Below are positions 1-8,092 of a stretch of DNA of 64,000 bases, one piece after another. Under the pieces are notes generated by a model that saw only the letters and a program-made list of their open reading frames with translations, made no database searches and was not told where the DNA came from. Positions within the stretch are counted from its first letter, which is position 1. Each line of letters begins with the position of its first letter. The position numbers and the translations under genes are program-made. Source of the DNA: Autumnicola patrickiae (lineage in GTDB: Bacteria > Bacteroidota > Bacteroidia > Flavobacteriales > Flavobacteriaceae); assembly GCF_031846525.1 (NCBI RefSeq), contig NZ_JAVRHM010000001.1, positions 530,784-594,783 of the forward strand. The letters run 5' to 3'.

Positions 1-995
1 TTTATTCCGGCAACAGTATGATCATTTAAGTGTGTATGGGTAACTTCCACATCGGGATGATTTTCTGCTTCTTCTTTATTGACAGAAAATCCGTGGTTTT
101 GAGAAGTCATTTCCCCTTTTCCAGTCTGTAGGTTAAGGATCGGGTGATTTATACCTCTGTGACCGTGGTGCATTTTATAAGTGCCTATTCCGTTTGCAAG
201 TGCAATGATCTGGTGGCCAAGACAGATACCCATAAGTGGCTTATCATCTTCCATAATATCTTTTGCCACTTGTATAGCGCTTTCCAGTGGTGCGGGATCA
301 CCAGGACCATTGGAGAGCAAATAACCATCTGCTTCCCATTCTTTCATTTCACTGTAACTGGTGTCGTATGGAAATACTTTACAGTAAACATCACGATTGG
401 CCAGGTGCTTTAGAATACTCCTTTTCACTCCCACATCCAATACGGCTACTTTATGTTTAGCATCTTTATTTCCGAAGAAATATGGCTCTTTTGTGGAAAC
501 TTTCGAAGCCAACTCCAGACCATTCATGTCCGGAACATCAGCAAGTTGTTTTTTAAGTCCTTCAATATTATCAACATCGGAAGAAATAATGGCATTCATT
601 GCACCGTTTTTTCGGATATAAGTTACCAGTGCACGGGTATCTACATCAGAAATAGCGAAAAGGTCACTTTTCTTCAGAAAATCCTGAAGGGACATATCTG
701 CTGCCGGTCTTGAGTGAAAATAGCTAAAGTTTTTACAAATCAGTCCGGAAATTTGGGCTGTATCTGCTTCTTCTTCATTTTCATTGGTTCCATAATTCCC
801 AATATGCCCATTTGTGGTCACCATAATTTGTCCGAAATAAGAAGGATCTGTAAATATTTCCTGATAACCAGTCATTCCTGTATTGAAACAGACTTCCCCA
901 AAGGCAGTACCTCCTTTGTCTCCAACCAATTTTCCATGAAAAATTGTACCATCTGCCAGTAATACAATTGCTTTTTTCTTAGTTTGATATTTCAT
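1..995 (-). CDS. carA: Carbamoyl-phosphate synthase small subunit, C-terminal end cut by window
   Basis: Glutaminase subunit that releases ammonia from glutamine for carbamoyl phosphate, feeding arginine and pyrimidine synthesis. The reading frame begins with ATG at 993-995 (MKYQTKKKAIVLLADGT) and stays open to the window edge, giving about 331 residues. The N-terminal CarA domain (FGEVCFNTGMTGYQEI) and the class I glutaminase nucleophile motif GICLGHQ are readable, the latter around 200-225. The last residues seen (THTHLNDHTVAGI) lie just before the expected HPE catalytic His/Glu segment, so roughly 40-50 residues are missing at the left edge. It follows rplQ on the same strand, but a strong hairpin lies between them, so it may have its own promoter. 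I saw no clear -7 box. Confidence 0.95.
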   Translation of the reverse strand, partial: MKYQTKKKAIVLLADGTIFHGKLVGDKGGTAFGEVCFNTGMTGYQEIFTDPSYFGQIMVTTNGHIGNYGTNENEEEADTAQISGLICKNFSYFHSRPAADMSLQDFLKKSDLFAISDVDTRALVTYIRKNGAMNAIISSDVDNIEGLKKQLADVPDMNGLELASKVSTKEPYFFGNKDAKHKVAVLDVGVKRSILKHLANRDVYCKVFPYDTSYSEMKEWEADGYLLSNGPGDPAPLESAIQVAKDIMEDDKPLMGICLGHQIIALANGIGTYKMHHGHRGINHPILNLQTGKGEMTSQNHGFSVNKEEAENHPDVEVTHTHLNDHTVAGI

Positions 996-1054
996 AGGTA
1001 AAAATAAACTTCAGTTAATTTCGCTTTAGTACTTTTTATTTGATCAATGTATAT

Positions 1055-1091
1055 AAAAAAAGGATAAACTCACAGAGCCTATCCTTTTTTC
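1055..1091 (-). terminator. Hairpin terminator after rplQ
   Basis: A perfect 11-bp inverted repeat (arms at 1056-1066 and 1080-1090, core GGATA/TATCC) with a 13-nt loop is flanked by A and T runs. Read on the minus strand it is a stem followed by a U-rich tail, placed 25 nt after the rplQ stop codon. Because the arms themselves end in A/T runs it could work in both directions. It probably ends the ribosomal transcript before carA. Confidence 0.7.
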
Positions 1092-1115
1092 TAATTTATG
1101 ATTTAAAAGAATCAT

Positions 1116-1637
1116 CTATTCTTCTTTTTTATCTTCTTTGTTTTCTGAAGTAGTTTCTTCAGATTTAGTTTCTTCAGATTTAGTTTCTGCCTGAGGAGCC
1201 GGTGTATCTGTAGTAGATTTTTTCTTACCTGCTCTACGAGTAGATTTTTTCTTCTCTGGTTTTTCAAGATTATAAGTTTCATTATAATCTACCAGTTCGA
1301 TCATTGCCATATCGGCATTATCCCCCAATCTGTTCCCAAGTTTAATCACCCTTGTGTATCCACCCGGACGATCTCCAACTTTAGGAGCAACTTCCCGAAA
1401 CAATTCACTTACTGAATCCTTATCACGAAGTTTACTAAAAACCAACCTTCTGTTATGAGTAGTGTCTTCTTTAGATTTAGTTACTAAAGGCTCAACAAAT
1501 ACTCTTAAAGCTTTGGCTTTGGCAACAGTGGTATTAATGCGTTTGTGTTCAATTAGGGAACATGCCATATTCGCCAACATAGACTTGCGATGCGCAGTTT
1601 TTCTTCCTAAATGATTTATTTTCTTTCCGTGTCTCAT
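1116..1637 (-). CDS. rplQ: 50S ribosomal protein L17 with acidic/lysine-rich tail
   Basis: Large-subunit protein near the peptide exit tunnel. The L17 core covers about residues 1-120 (MRHGKKINHLGRKTAHR, then the YTRVIKLGNRLGDNA region). A low-complexity tail of about 45 residues follows, rich in K, E, S and T, with the unit SEETK repeated; the repeat is exact at DNA level (see findings). The 173-residue length is longer than the roughly 120 of E. coli L17, but such tails are usual in Bacteroidota. It is the last ribosomal gene of the cluster, 40 nt after rpoA and just before a hairpin. Confidence 0.98.
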   Translation of the reverse strand: MRHGKKINHLGRKTAHRKSMLANMACSLIEHKRINTTVAKAKALRVFVEPLVTKSKEDTTHNRRLVFSKLRDKDSVSELFREVAPKVGDRPGGYTRVIKLGNRLGDNADMAMIELVDYNETYNLEKPEKKKSTRRAGKKKSTTDTPAPQAETKSEETKSEETTSENKEDKKEE

Positions 1638-1677
1638 TACTATTCTCTTTTAGATCTAGAATTCATTAAAGAATGAA

Positions 1678-2670
1678 CTAGTCTTTATCTAATTTATATT
1701 TTGAAAGGTCCATACCAAAGTTCAATCCTTTGTTATTAACAAGCTCTTCAAGTTCTGTCAAAGACTTCTTACCGAAGTTTCTGAATTTCATAAGATCATT
1801 CTTGTTATAAGACACGAGGTCTCCAAGGGTATCAACTTCAGCCGCTTTTAAACAATTCAATGCTCTTACTGAAAGGTCCATATCAACCAATTTGGTTTTC
1901 AATAATTGTCTCATGTGAAGGGATTCTTCATCATAAGTTTCAGTTTGAGCAATTTCATCAGCTTCAAGAGTTATGCGCTCGTCAGAGAACAACATGAAGT
2001 GGTGAATTAAAGTCTTGGCAGCCTCTGTTAAAGCATCTTTAGGATGAATAGAACCATCGCTTATGATTTCAAAAACCAACTTCTCATAGTCAGTTTTTTG
2101 CTCTACACGATAGTTTTCGATACTATACTTTACATTCTTTATTGGTGTGTAAATAGAGTCTGTAAAAATAGTTCCCAATGGTGCATTGGACTTTTTATTT
2201 TCTTCAGCCGGAACGTAACCTCTACCTTTTTCAATAGTGATTTCCATATTCACGTTCACCTTTTTATCAAGATGACACACAACAAGATCTGGGTTTAAAA
2301 CCTGAAATCCTGAGATGAATTTCTGAAAATGACCTGCAGTAAGTTGATCCTCTCCGGAAACAGAAATTGTAACGGCTTCGTTATCTATTTCATCAATTTG
2401 CCTCTTGAACCTAACTTGCTTCAGGTTCAGTATAATTTCTGTTACATCTTCAACCACTCCCGGAATAGTAGAAAATTCGTGCTCTACTCCTTCAATTCTA
2501 ACTGAAGTAATCGCGAATCCTTCTAATGAAGATAACAGCACTCTTCTTAAAGCGTTACCAACGGTCAATCCATATCCTGGTTCCAAAGGGCGAAACTCAA
2601 ATTTCCCTTCGAAATCGGTGGAATCAATCATTATAACTTTATCGGGCTTCTGAAAATTTAGTATTGCCAT
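1678..2670 (-). CDS. rpoA: DNA-directed RNA polymerase subunit alpha
   Basis: Alpha subunit, which dimerises to start RNA polymerase assembly and contacts activators and upstream DNA. At 330 residues it is full length. The N-terminal dimerisation domain covers about residues 1-235 (GYGLTVGNALRRVLLSSLEG is the typical signature). A linker is followed by the helix-hairpin-helix C-terminal domain from about 260 (LSVRALNCLKAAEVDTLGDL and FRNFGKKSLTELEE). It lies between rpsD and rplQ, the standard end of the alpha operon, so polymerase and ribosome synthesis are coupled. Confidence 0.99.
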   Translation of the reverse strand: MAILNFQKPDKVIMIDSTDFEGKFEFRPLEPGYGLTVGNALRRVLLSSLEGFAITSVRIEGVEHEFSTIPGVVEDVTEIILNLKQVRFKRQIDEIDNEAVTISVSGEDQLTAGHFQKFISGFQVLNPDLVVCHLDKKVNVNMEITIEKGRGYVPAEENKKSNAPLGTIFTDSIYTPIKNVKYSIENYRVEQKTDYEKLVFEIISDGSIHPKDALTEAAKTLIHHFMLFSDERITLEADEIAQTETYDEESLHMRQLLKTKLVDMDLSVRALNCLKAAEVDTLGDLVSYNKNDLMKFRNFGKKSLTELEELVNNKGLNFGMDLSKYKLDKD

Positions 2671-2690
2671 ATTACGACTTCTGTGAATTA

Positions 2691-3296
2691 TTACTTCGAA
2701 TATAATTCGACGATGAATTGTTCATTTATATTTTCCGGAATCTGAACCCTTCCAGGTACAGAAACGAAAGTTCCTTCTTTTGTCTCATTATTCCAGGTAA
2801 TCCATTCGTAAACACTGCTAGAATTAGCAAGTGAATCCTGAATTGCCTGCAAAGATTTAGACTTTTCTCTTACTCCAACAACATCTCCAGCTTTTAACTG
2901 ATAAGAAGGAATATTTACTTGTTCCCCATTTACGGTAATATGCCTGTGGGAAACTAATTGTCTGGCTCCTCTCCTGGATGGAGATATCCCCATTCTGTAT
3001 ACCACGTTATCTAAACGTGACTCACATAATTGTAAAAGCACCTCACCGGTAATTCCAGTTGATCTTGTTGCTTTTTCAAACATGTTTCTAAATTGACGCT
3101 CAAGAATACCATAAGTATATTTCGCTTTTTGTTTCTCCATTAACTGGATAGCGTACTCAGATTTCTTTCCACGACGACGGTTGTTCCCGTGCTGTCCCGG
3201 AGGATAATTTCTTTTTTCAAAAGATTTATCGTCTCCGAAAATAGCTTCACCGAATTTACGGGCTATTTTAGTCTTTGGACCAGTATATCTTGCCAT
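2691..3296 (-). CDS. rpsD: 30S ribosomal protein S4
   Basis: Primary 16S rRNA-binding protein that nucleates assembly of the 30S body and forms part of the mRNA entry site. The 201 residues open with MARYTGPKTKIARKFGEAIF. The S4 RNA-binding domain is visible at about 95-155 (ESRLDNVVYRMGISPSRRGA, then HRHITVNGEQVNIPSY). There is no cysteine cluster at the N-terminus, so this is the zinc-free form. It is preceded by an 89-nt gap after rpsK and followed 20 nt later by rpoA. In other bacteria S4 represses its own operon; no structured target was identified here. Confidence 0.99.
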   Translation of the reverse strand: MARYTGPKTKIARKFGEAIFGDDKSFEKRNYPPGQHGNNRRRGKKSEYAIQLMEKQKAKYTYGILERQFRNMFEKATRSTGITGEVLLQLCESRLDNVVYRMGISPSRRGARQLVSHRHITVNGEQVNIPSYQLKAGDVVGVREKSKSLQAIQDSLANSSSVYEWITWNNETKEGTFVSVPGRVQIPENINEQFIVELYSK

Positions 3297-3385
3297 TAAA
3301 TTTTAATTTATTAGAAAGGGATTATGAATTAAGGTCACTGTCCTTCGATAATCGTAATATCCTTTCCTATTATTATACTTATTAA

Positions 3386-3781
3386 TTAAACTCTACGTCT
3401 TTTTGGAGGACGACATCCATTGTGCGGAAGTGGTGTAACATCAATAATTTCAGTTACTTCAATACCACTGTTATGAAGAGAACGAATAGCAGATTCCCTA
3501 CCATTCCCAGGTCCTTTCACATAAACTTTTACTTTACGCAAACCTGCTTCGTGAGCTACTTTAGAAGCATCTTCTGCTGCTAATTGAGCCGCATAAGGAG
3601 TATTCTTTTTAGAACCTCTAAAGCCCATTTTTCCAGCTGAAGACCAGGAAACAACGTCACCCTTTTTATTTGTTAAAGAGATAATGATGTTATTAAAAGA
3701 AGCAGTAACATGCGCCTCTCCATTAGCCTCAACAATAACTTTGCGTTTCTTCTGAACAGCCTTTTTTGTTGCCTTTGCCAT
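3386..3781 (-). CDS. rpsK: 30S ribosomal protein S11
   Basis: Platform protein of the small subunit that contacts the mRNA in the E-site region. The 131 residues include the conserved segment GEAHVTASFNNIIISLTNKK and the C-terminal signature THE-like run DVTPLPHNGCRPPKRRRV. It sits 8 nt after rpsM and is certainly co-transcribed with it. Length and start are normal for the family, apart from a short lysine-rich N-terminus. Confidence 0.99.
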   Translation of the reverse strand: MAKATKKAVQKKRKVIVEANGEAHVTASFNNIIISLTNKKGDVVSWSSAGKMGFRGSKKNTPYAAQLAAEDASKVAHEAGLRKVKVYVKGPGNGRESAIRSLHNSGIEVTEIIDVTPLPHNGCRPPKRRRV

Positions 3782-3789
3782 ATTACTTA

Positions 3790-4164
3790 CTATTTAGTCG
3801 CTTTTTTCTTGTTAGCAACTGTTTTTCTTCTACCTTTTCTGGTTCTTGAGTTGTTTTTGGTTCTTTGACCTCTTAAAGGCAAACCAGATCTATGCCTGAT
3901 CCCTCTATAACTTCCAATATCCATTAGACGTTTGATACTCAATTGAACCTCAGTACGTAATTCTCCTTCGATTTGATAATTACCTACAGCTTCACGAATA
4001 CGACCAATTTCATCATCGTCCCAATCGGAAACCTTTTTACTCTCATCTACTTTGGCCTCTTCCAGGATGCTTTGAGCCCTGCTTTTGCCAATTCCGAAGA
4101 TATAGGTCAATGCTATAACTCCTCGCTTTTGTTTAGGTATATCAACCCCTGCAATTCTTGCCAT
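3790..4164 (-). CDS. rpsM: 30S ribosomal protein S13
   Basis: Head protein of the small subunit, forming intersubunit bridges to 23S rRNA and to L5 and touching P-site tRNA. The 124 residues begin MARIAGVDIPKQKRGVIALT. The signature GSYRGIRHRSGLPLRGQRTK is at about 83-102, followed by a basic tail (RTRKGRRKTVANKKK). Its start follows the rpmJ stop codon by 2 nt, so these two genes are tightly coupled. Confidence 0.99.
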   Translation of the reverse strand: MARIAGVDIPKQKRGVIALTYIFGIGKSRAQSILEEAKVDESKKVSDWDDDEIGRIREAVGNYQIEGELRTEVQLSIKRLMDIGSYRGIRHRSGLPLRGQRTKNNSRTRKGRRKTVANKKKATK

Positions 4165-4166
4165 AA

Positions 4167-4283
4167 TTAGCCTTGTCTTTGTTTAAATCTAGGATTCTTT
4201 TTGTTAATTACGTAAAGTCTGCCTTTCCTGCGTACAATCTTGCAGTCGGCGCTTCTCTTTTTTATTGATGCTCTAACTTTCAT
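4167..4283 (-). CDS. rpmJ: 50S ribosomal protein L36, zinc-free type
   Basis: A 38-codon gene starting with ATG at 4281-4283 and stopping with TAA at 4167-4169. The product begins MKVRASIKKRSADCKIVRRK and ends NPRFKQRQG, which is the normal full length for L36. Only one cysteine (C14) is present, and the usual CxxC...C/H zinc cluster is missing, so this is the C-minus type. It lies between infA and rpsM, the conserved place for rpmJ, and is the first gene after an internal promoter-like sequence and a leader of about 80-120 nt. Confidence 0.97.
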   Translation of the reverse strand: MKVRASIKKRSADCKIVRRKGRLYVINKKNPRFKQRQG

Positions 4284-4364
4284 CTCTTCAGTTTTTTATG
4301 TTTACCAAATGTAAGGCCGTAACTTTACATCCAATATTTGTGCTAGATAATTTTTTTCAGGTTG

Positions 4365-4397
4365 CAAAAGTACTGAAAAAAAAATTAAATAGTTCAA
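4365..4397 (-). promoter_or_regulatory. Probable promoter for the rpmJ-rpsM-rpsK-rpsD-rpoA-rplQ unit
   Basis: On the minus strand the sequence TACTTTTG (4372 down to 4365) matches the Bacteroidota -7 box TAnnTTTG exactly. A TTG lies 22 nt upstream (4397-4395), which fits the -33 element. The T-rich spacer follows the end of infA, only 8 nt away. Transcription from here would give a leader of roughly 75 nt before rpmJ. The leader includes the short inverted repeat ATGTAA...TTACAT. The signal was found by eye only. Confidence 0.6.
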
Positions 4398-4404
4398 TTC
4401 TAAA

Positions 4405-4620
4405 TTAGTATCTGTATGTAATTCGCGCCTTAGTTAAATCGTAAGGGCTCATTTCAAGCTTCACTTTATCTCCAGGCAACAATTTAATGTAGTGCATACG
4501 CATCTTACCAGAGATATGTGCAGTCACAACGTGACCATTTTCTAATTCAACACGAAACATCGCATTTGATAATGCTTCAATAATAGTTCCGTCCTGTTCA
4601 ATTGCTGGTTGTTTTGCCAT
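4405..4620 (-). CDS. infA: Translation initiation factor IF-1
   Basis: Small OB-fold factor that occupies the A site of the 30S subunit during initiation. The 71 residues start MAKQPAIEQDGTIIEALSNA and contain the conserved run FRVELENGHVVTAHISGKMR and KVKLEMSPYDLTKARITYRY. It is 7 nt downstream of secY. In E. coli infA is elsewhere, and in Bacillus adk and map lie between secY and infA; both are absent here. Confidence 0.99.
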   Translation of the reverse strand: MAKQPAIEQDGTIIEALSNAMFRVELENGHVVTAHISGKMRMHYIKLLPGDKVKLEMSPYDLTKARITYRY

Positions 4621-4627
4621 AATAATA

Positions 4628-5965
4628 TTAAGCTACTGCTTTTCTGTTCTTACCTGATTTCATTAATCCATCATAATGCCTGTTAAGCAAATATGAGTTC
4701 ACTTGTTGCATTGTATCAATTGCAACTCCTACCATAATTAAAAGCGAGGTACCTCCAAAAAACAAAGCCCAGTTTTGTTGCACACCCAACAAACTCACCA
4801 CAATTGCAGGGAACACAGCAATTAAGGCAAGGAAAATAGAACCAGGTAAAGTAATTTGTGACATCACCCGATCTAAAAATTCAGCAGTTTCAGTTCCGGG
4901 ACGAATTCCCGGTATAAAACCTCCGCTTCTTTTAAGGTCATCAGCCATCTTATTCGTAGGTACAGTGATTGCCGTATAGAAATATGTAAATATAATAATC
5001 AATAAAGCAAAAACCAGATTGTACCAAAATCCAAATATATCGCTAAATACCGTTGCTAAACCTTGTGCAGTATCAGAATCTGATACTCCAACCACTGCAA
5101 GAGGTATAAACATAATTGCCTGCGCAAAAATGATAGGCATAACTCCGGATGCATTTAGCTTTAACGGTATATATTGTCTTGAACCAAAAACGTTTTTCTC
5201 ATAACCACCAGACGCACTTCTTCTAGCATATTGCACCGGAATTTGACGAACAGCCATAACCAGCATTACAGAAGCAAGAATAATTGCGAACCAGATTACC
5301 AATTCAATCAGTATCATAATTAGTCCTCCGTTAGATTCGAAAACCCTGGAAGCAAATTCCTGTATAAATGCTTGTGGCAGAGTGGCAATAATACCAACCA
5401 TAATCAATAATGAAATACCATTACCAATACCCTTATCTGTTATTTTCTCTCCTAACCACATGGCGAAAATTGTTCCTGTTGTAAGGATTACCACAGAAGA
5501 AGCCACAAAAGTTACAGTATCCCCTAACAAAAAAGCACCCTGCGGAAGGGTAGCAAATAGGTTATAAATGTAACCAGGTCCCTGCACTAAAGTAATAGCT
5601 ATGGTCAACCAGCGTGTAATTTGGTTAATCTTCCGTCTACCACTCTCACCTTCCTTCTGTAATTTCTGAAGATAAGGAATAGCGATCCCCATCAATTGAA
5701 CTACAATGGAAGCCGAGATATAAGGCATAATCCCTAAAGCAAAAACAGAGGCATTAGAAAATGCCCCGCCTGTAAACGCATTGAGAAGACCTAAAAGTCC
5801 TCCATCGGTCTGATTGGCAAGATTAGCCAACTGAGATGCGTCTATCCCGGGAAGAACAACCTGTGCTCCAAAACGATAAACAAGGAGTAAACCGAGGGTT
5901 ACTAAAATTCTATTTTTTAGTTCCTCGATTTTCCAAATATTCTGAATAGTATTGATGAATTTCAT
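4628..5965 (-). CDS. secY: Protein translocase subunit SecY
   Basis: Channel subunit of the Sec translocon in the inner membrane. The 445 residues contain about ten hydrophobic segments. The N-terminus (IWKIEELKNRILVTLGLLLV) and the plug/TM2 region (GIMPYISASIVVQLM) are typical. The cytoplasmic loop VPTNKMADDLKRSGGFIPGI followed by RPG is the conserved SecA and ribosome docking loop. It follows rplO by 11 nt and precedes infA. Many exported proteins in this window, including the lipoproteins and type IX substrates, would pass through it. Confidence 0.99.
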   Translation of the reverse strand: MKFINTIQNIWKIEELKNRILVTLGLLLVYRFGAQVVLPGIDASQLANLANQTDGGLLGLLNAFTGGAFSNASVFALGIMPYISASIVVQLMGIAIPYLQKLQKEGESGRRKINQITRWLTIAITLVQGPGYIYNLFATLPQGAFLLGDTVTFVASSVVILTTGTIFAMWLGEKITDKGIGNGISLLIMVGIIATLPQAFIQEFASRVFESNGGLIMILIELVIWFAIILASVMLVMAVRQIPVQYARRSASGGYEKNVFGSRQYIPLKLNASGVMPIIFAQAIMFIPLAVVGVSDSDTAQGLATVFSDIFGFWYNLVFALLIIIFTYFYTAITVPTNKMADDLKRSGGFIPGIRPGTETAEFLDRVMSQITLPGSIFLALIAVFPAIVVSLLGVQQNWALFFGGTSLLIMVGVAIDTMQQVNSYLLNRHYDGLMKSGKNRKAVA

Positions 5966-5976
5966 TTGAATATCTA

Positions 5977-6429
5977 TTATAAAGTAACGACTTCACCTCC
6001 GGCAGCTTCAATAGCTTCTTTCGCTGAGGCAGTAAATTTATGAACAGATATTTTCAACTTTGCTTTTAATTCACCTCTACCTAATATCTTAACAAGCTCG
6101 TTTTTTCCAGCCAACCCGTTTTCAACAAGAACTTCCATATCTACAGTGTCTTTTATTCTACCCTCGTCTACAAGAGACTGAAGGGTATCCAAATTTACAC
6201 CTTGATATACCTTACGATTTCTATTGTTGAATCCAAATTTAGGAACACGACGTTGAAGTGGCATCTGCCCACCTTCAAATCCAATCTTCTTGGAGTAACC
6301 AGAACGTGACTTGGCCCCTTTATGTCCCCTGGTAGCTGTACCACCTTTTCCGGATCCTTCTCCGCGGCCTACACGCTTGCTATTACTTTTAACTGAACCT
6401 TCTGCAGGTCTTAAGTTACTTAAATCCAT
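5977..6429 (-). CDS. rplO: 50S ribosomal protein L15
   Basis: Late-assembly large-subunit protein. The 150 residues open with LRPAEGSVKSNSKRVGRGEG, including the glycine-rich basic extension (GSGKGGTATRGHKGAKSRSG) that threads into 23S rRNA. The C-terminal part VSVHKFTASAKEAIEAAGGE-like segment is typical. It is 8 nt after rpmD and 11 nt before secY. Confidence 0.99.
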   Translation of the reverse strand: MDLSNLRPAEGSVKSNSKRVGRGEGSGKGGTATRGHKGAKSRSGYSKKIGFEGGQMPLQRRVPKFGFNNRNRKVYQGVNLDTLQSLVDEGRIKDTVDMEVLVENGLAGKNELVKILGRGELKAKLKISVHKFTASAKEAIEAAGGEVVTL

Positions 6430-6437
6430 GTGTATTA

Positions 6438-6620
6438 TTATTTTGTTCCTTCTACAGAAACTAAATGTTTAACTTTATTTACCATACCAAGGATGTTTGG
6501 TGTGTCATCATGCTCCACCGTCTGACCAATCTTCTTAAGCCCTAATGATTCCAGGACTAATTTTTGGTTTTTACTACGGTTAATAGCACTTCTTACTTTT
6601 GTAACTTTAATCTTTCCCAT
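6438..6620 (-). CDS. rpmD: 50S ribosomal protein L30
   Basis: Small 60-residue large-subunit protein: MGKIKVTKVRSAINRSKNQK followed by the LESLGLKKIGQTVEHDDTP segment that defines the family. It lies between rpsE and rplO, its conserved location, with gaps of 13 and 8 nt. Confidence 0.98.
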   Translation of the reverse strand: MGKIKVTKVRSAINRSKNQKLVLESLGLKKIGQTVEHDDTPNILGMVNKVKHLVSVEGTK

Positions 6621-6633
6621 CTCTGTCCTTGAT

Positions 6634-7158
6634 TTATCCTTTAAAAACCTTATCTAACGAAATTCCCCTTTGCTTAGCAACAGTTTCTGCACTACGCAAT
6701 TGTAATAAAGCATCAAAAGTTGCTTTAACTACGTTGTGAGGGTTAGAAGATCCCTGGTTTTTAGAAAGTACATCATGCACTCCTACTGATTCCAGTACTG
6801 CACGAATTGGACCACCAGCGATAATACCTGTACCGGTAGCAGCTGGAAGCAACAATACTCGCGCACCACCATACTTACCTTTTTGCTCGTGTGGAAGGGT
6901 TCCTTTAGTTAGAGGAATTCGCACTAAATTCTTTTTAGCATCTTCTACAGCTTTGGAAATAGCATCGGCAACTTCTTTGGATTTCCCTAAACCTTGCCCT
7001 ACAACACCATTTTCGTCCCCTACTACTACAATAGCGGAAAAACCAAATGCCCTACCTCCTTTAGTAACTTTTGTAACACGTTGTACACCAACAAGACGAT
7101 CTTTTAACTCCAATCCTCCCGGTTTTACGTGCTCTACGTTTTTATAATCTTGATACAT
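6634..7158 (-). CDS. rpsE: 30S ribosomal protein S5
   Basis: Small-subunit protein at the mRNA entry site with roles in decoding fidelity and helicase activity. The 174 residues contain the S5 double-stranded RNA-binding domain at about 20-85 (VQRVTKVTKGGRAFGFSAIV and GLGKSKEVADAISKAVEDAK). The C-terminal domain follows with the LLLPAATGTGIIAGGPIRAV signature. It sits between rplR (6 nt) and rpmD (13 nt). Confidence 0.99.
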   Translation of the reverse strand: MYQDYKNVEHVKPGGLELKDRLVGVQRVTKVTKGGRAFGFSAIVVVGDENGVVGQGLGKSKEVADAISKAVEDAKKNLVRIPLTKGTLPHEQKGKYGGARVLLLPAATGTGIIAGGPIRAVLESVGVHDVLSKNQGSSNPHNVVKATFDALLQLRSAETVAKQRGISLDKVFKG

Positions 7159-7164
7159 AATTTC

Positions 7165-7518
7165 TTAGAATTTTAGTCCTCCTTCTCGAGCACCTTCTGC
7201 TAATGATTTAACTCTTCCGTGATACAAGTAACCACCTCTATCGAAAGAAATAGTTTCTATTCCAGCTTCTTTCGCTTTTTCAGCAAGGGCTTTACCTACC
7301 AAAGTAGCTTGTTCCATTTTACCTTCAGCTGAAGAAATATCTTTATCCCTTGAAGAAGCTGCGGCCAAAGTTTTACCTTCAACATCATCTATTATCTGAG
7401 CATAAATTTCTTTATTACTCCTAAAAACAGATAATCTTGGTCGGGTTCCAGTTCCTGCAATATCCCTACGGATACGCTTCCTTATTTTTTGTCTTCTCTT
7501 TTCTTTTGAAAATGCCAT
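7165..7518 (-). CDS. rplR: 50S ribosomal protein L18
   Basis: 5S rRNA-binding protein of the central protuberance. The 117 residues start with a very basic stretch (KEKRRQKIRKRIRRDIAGTG). They continue with RPRLSVFRSNKEIYAQIIDD and end FDRGGYLYHGRVKSLAEGAR EGGLKF, the standard C-terminus. It is 12 nt after rplF. Confidence 0.99.
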   Translation of the reverse strand: MAFSKEKRRQKIRKRIRRDIAGTGTRPRLSVFRSNKEIYAQIIDDVEGKTLAAASSRDKDISSAEGKMEQATLVGKALAEKAKEAGIETISFDRGGYLYHGRVKSLAEGAREGGLKF

Positions 7519-7530
7519 ATCTAAACTTTA

Positions 7531-8073
7531 TTAAGCTGATTTACCTGCTTTTCTTCTTAATTGTTCACCAACAAACTTAATACCTTTACCTTTGTAAGGC
7601 TCTGGAGTTCTAAATGAGCGGATTTTAGCCGCAATCTGTCCAACCAATTGTTTGTCGTAAGAAGTCAGCTTTATGACAGGGTTCTTCCCTTTTTCAGAAA
7701 CTGTTTCTACTTTAACTTCAGGCGCCAAATCTAGCACAATATTATGGGAATACCCAACAGCCAAATCTAATTTTTGACCTTGGTTAGATGCTCTGTAACC
7801 TACACCTACCAATTCCAATTGTTTAGTATATCCTTCAGTAACACCAGTAATCATATTATTAACCAAGGCGCGGTACAAACCATGCTTTGCTTTCTGGTCA
7901 CTCTTTTCAGAAGAACGCTCAAAAGTTATAACTCCTTCTTCGATTTTAAAATCGATATCGGTAATTTCCTGCTTAAGCTCTCCTAATTTTCCTTTTACCG
8001 TTATTACTTTTCCATCGATGTTAACATCAACACCTTCTGGAATCGTAATTGGGCTTTTACCTATTCTTGACAT
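7531..8073 (-). CDS. rplF: 50S ribosomal protein L6
   Basis: Large-subunit protein near the factor-binding centre. The 180 residues contain two L6 domains; the N-terminal signature is MSRIGKSPITIPEGVDVNID. The C-terminal family signature is the run SFRTPEPYKGKGIKFVGEQL near residues 152-172, followed by RRKAGKSA. It lies 19 nt after rpsH. Confidence 0.99.
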   Translation of the reverse strand: MSRIGKSPITIPEGVDVNIDGKVITVKGKLGELKQEITDIDFKIEEGVITFERSSEKSDQKAKHGLYRALVNNMITGVTEGYTKQLELVGVGYRASNQGQKLDLAVGYSHNIVLDLAPEVKVETVSEKGKNPVIKLTSYDKQLVGQIAAKIRSFRTPEPYKGKGIKFVGEQLRRKAGKSA

Positions 8074-8092
8074 TATTTAAGTCTTTTAAGTA

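Noticed and set aside
144..962. Several plus-strand open frames near the left edge
   Set aside because: They are antisense shadows of carA, whose minus-strand product has clear family motifs.
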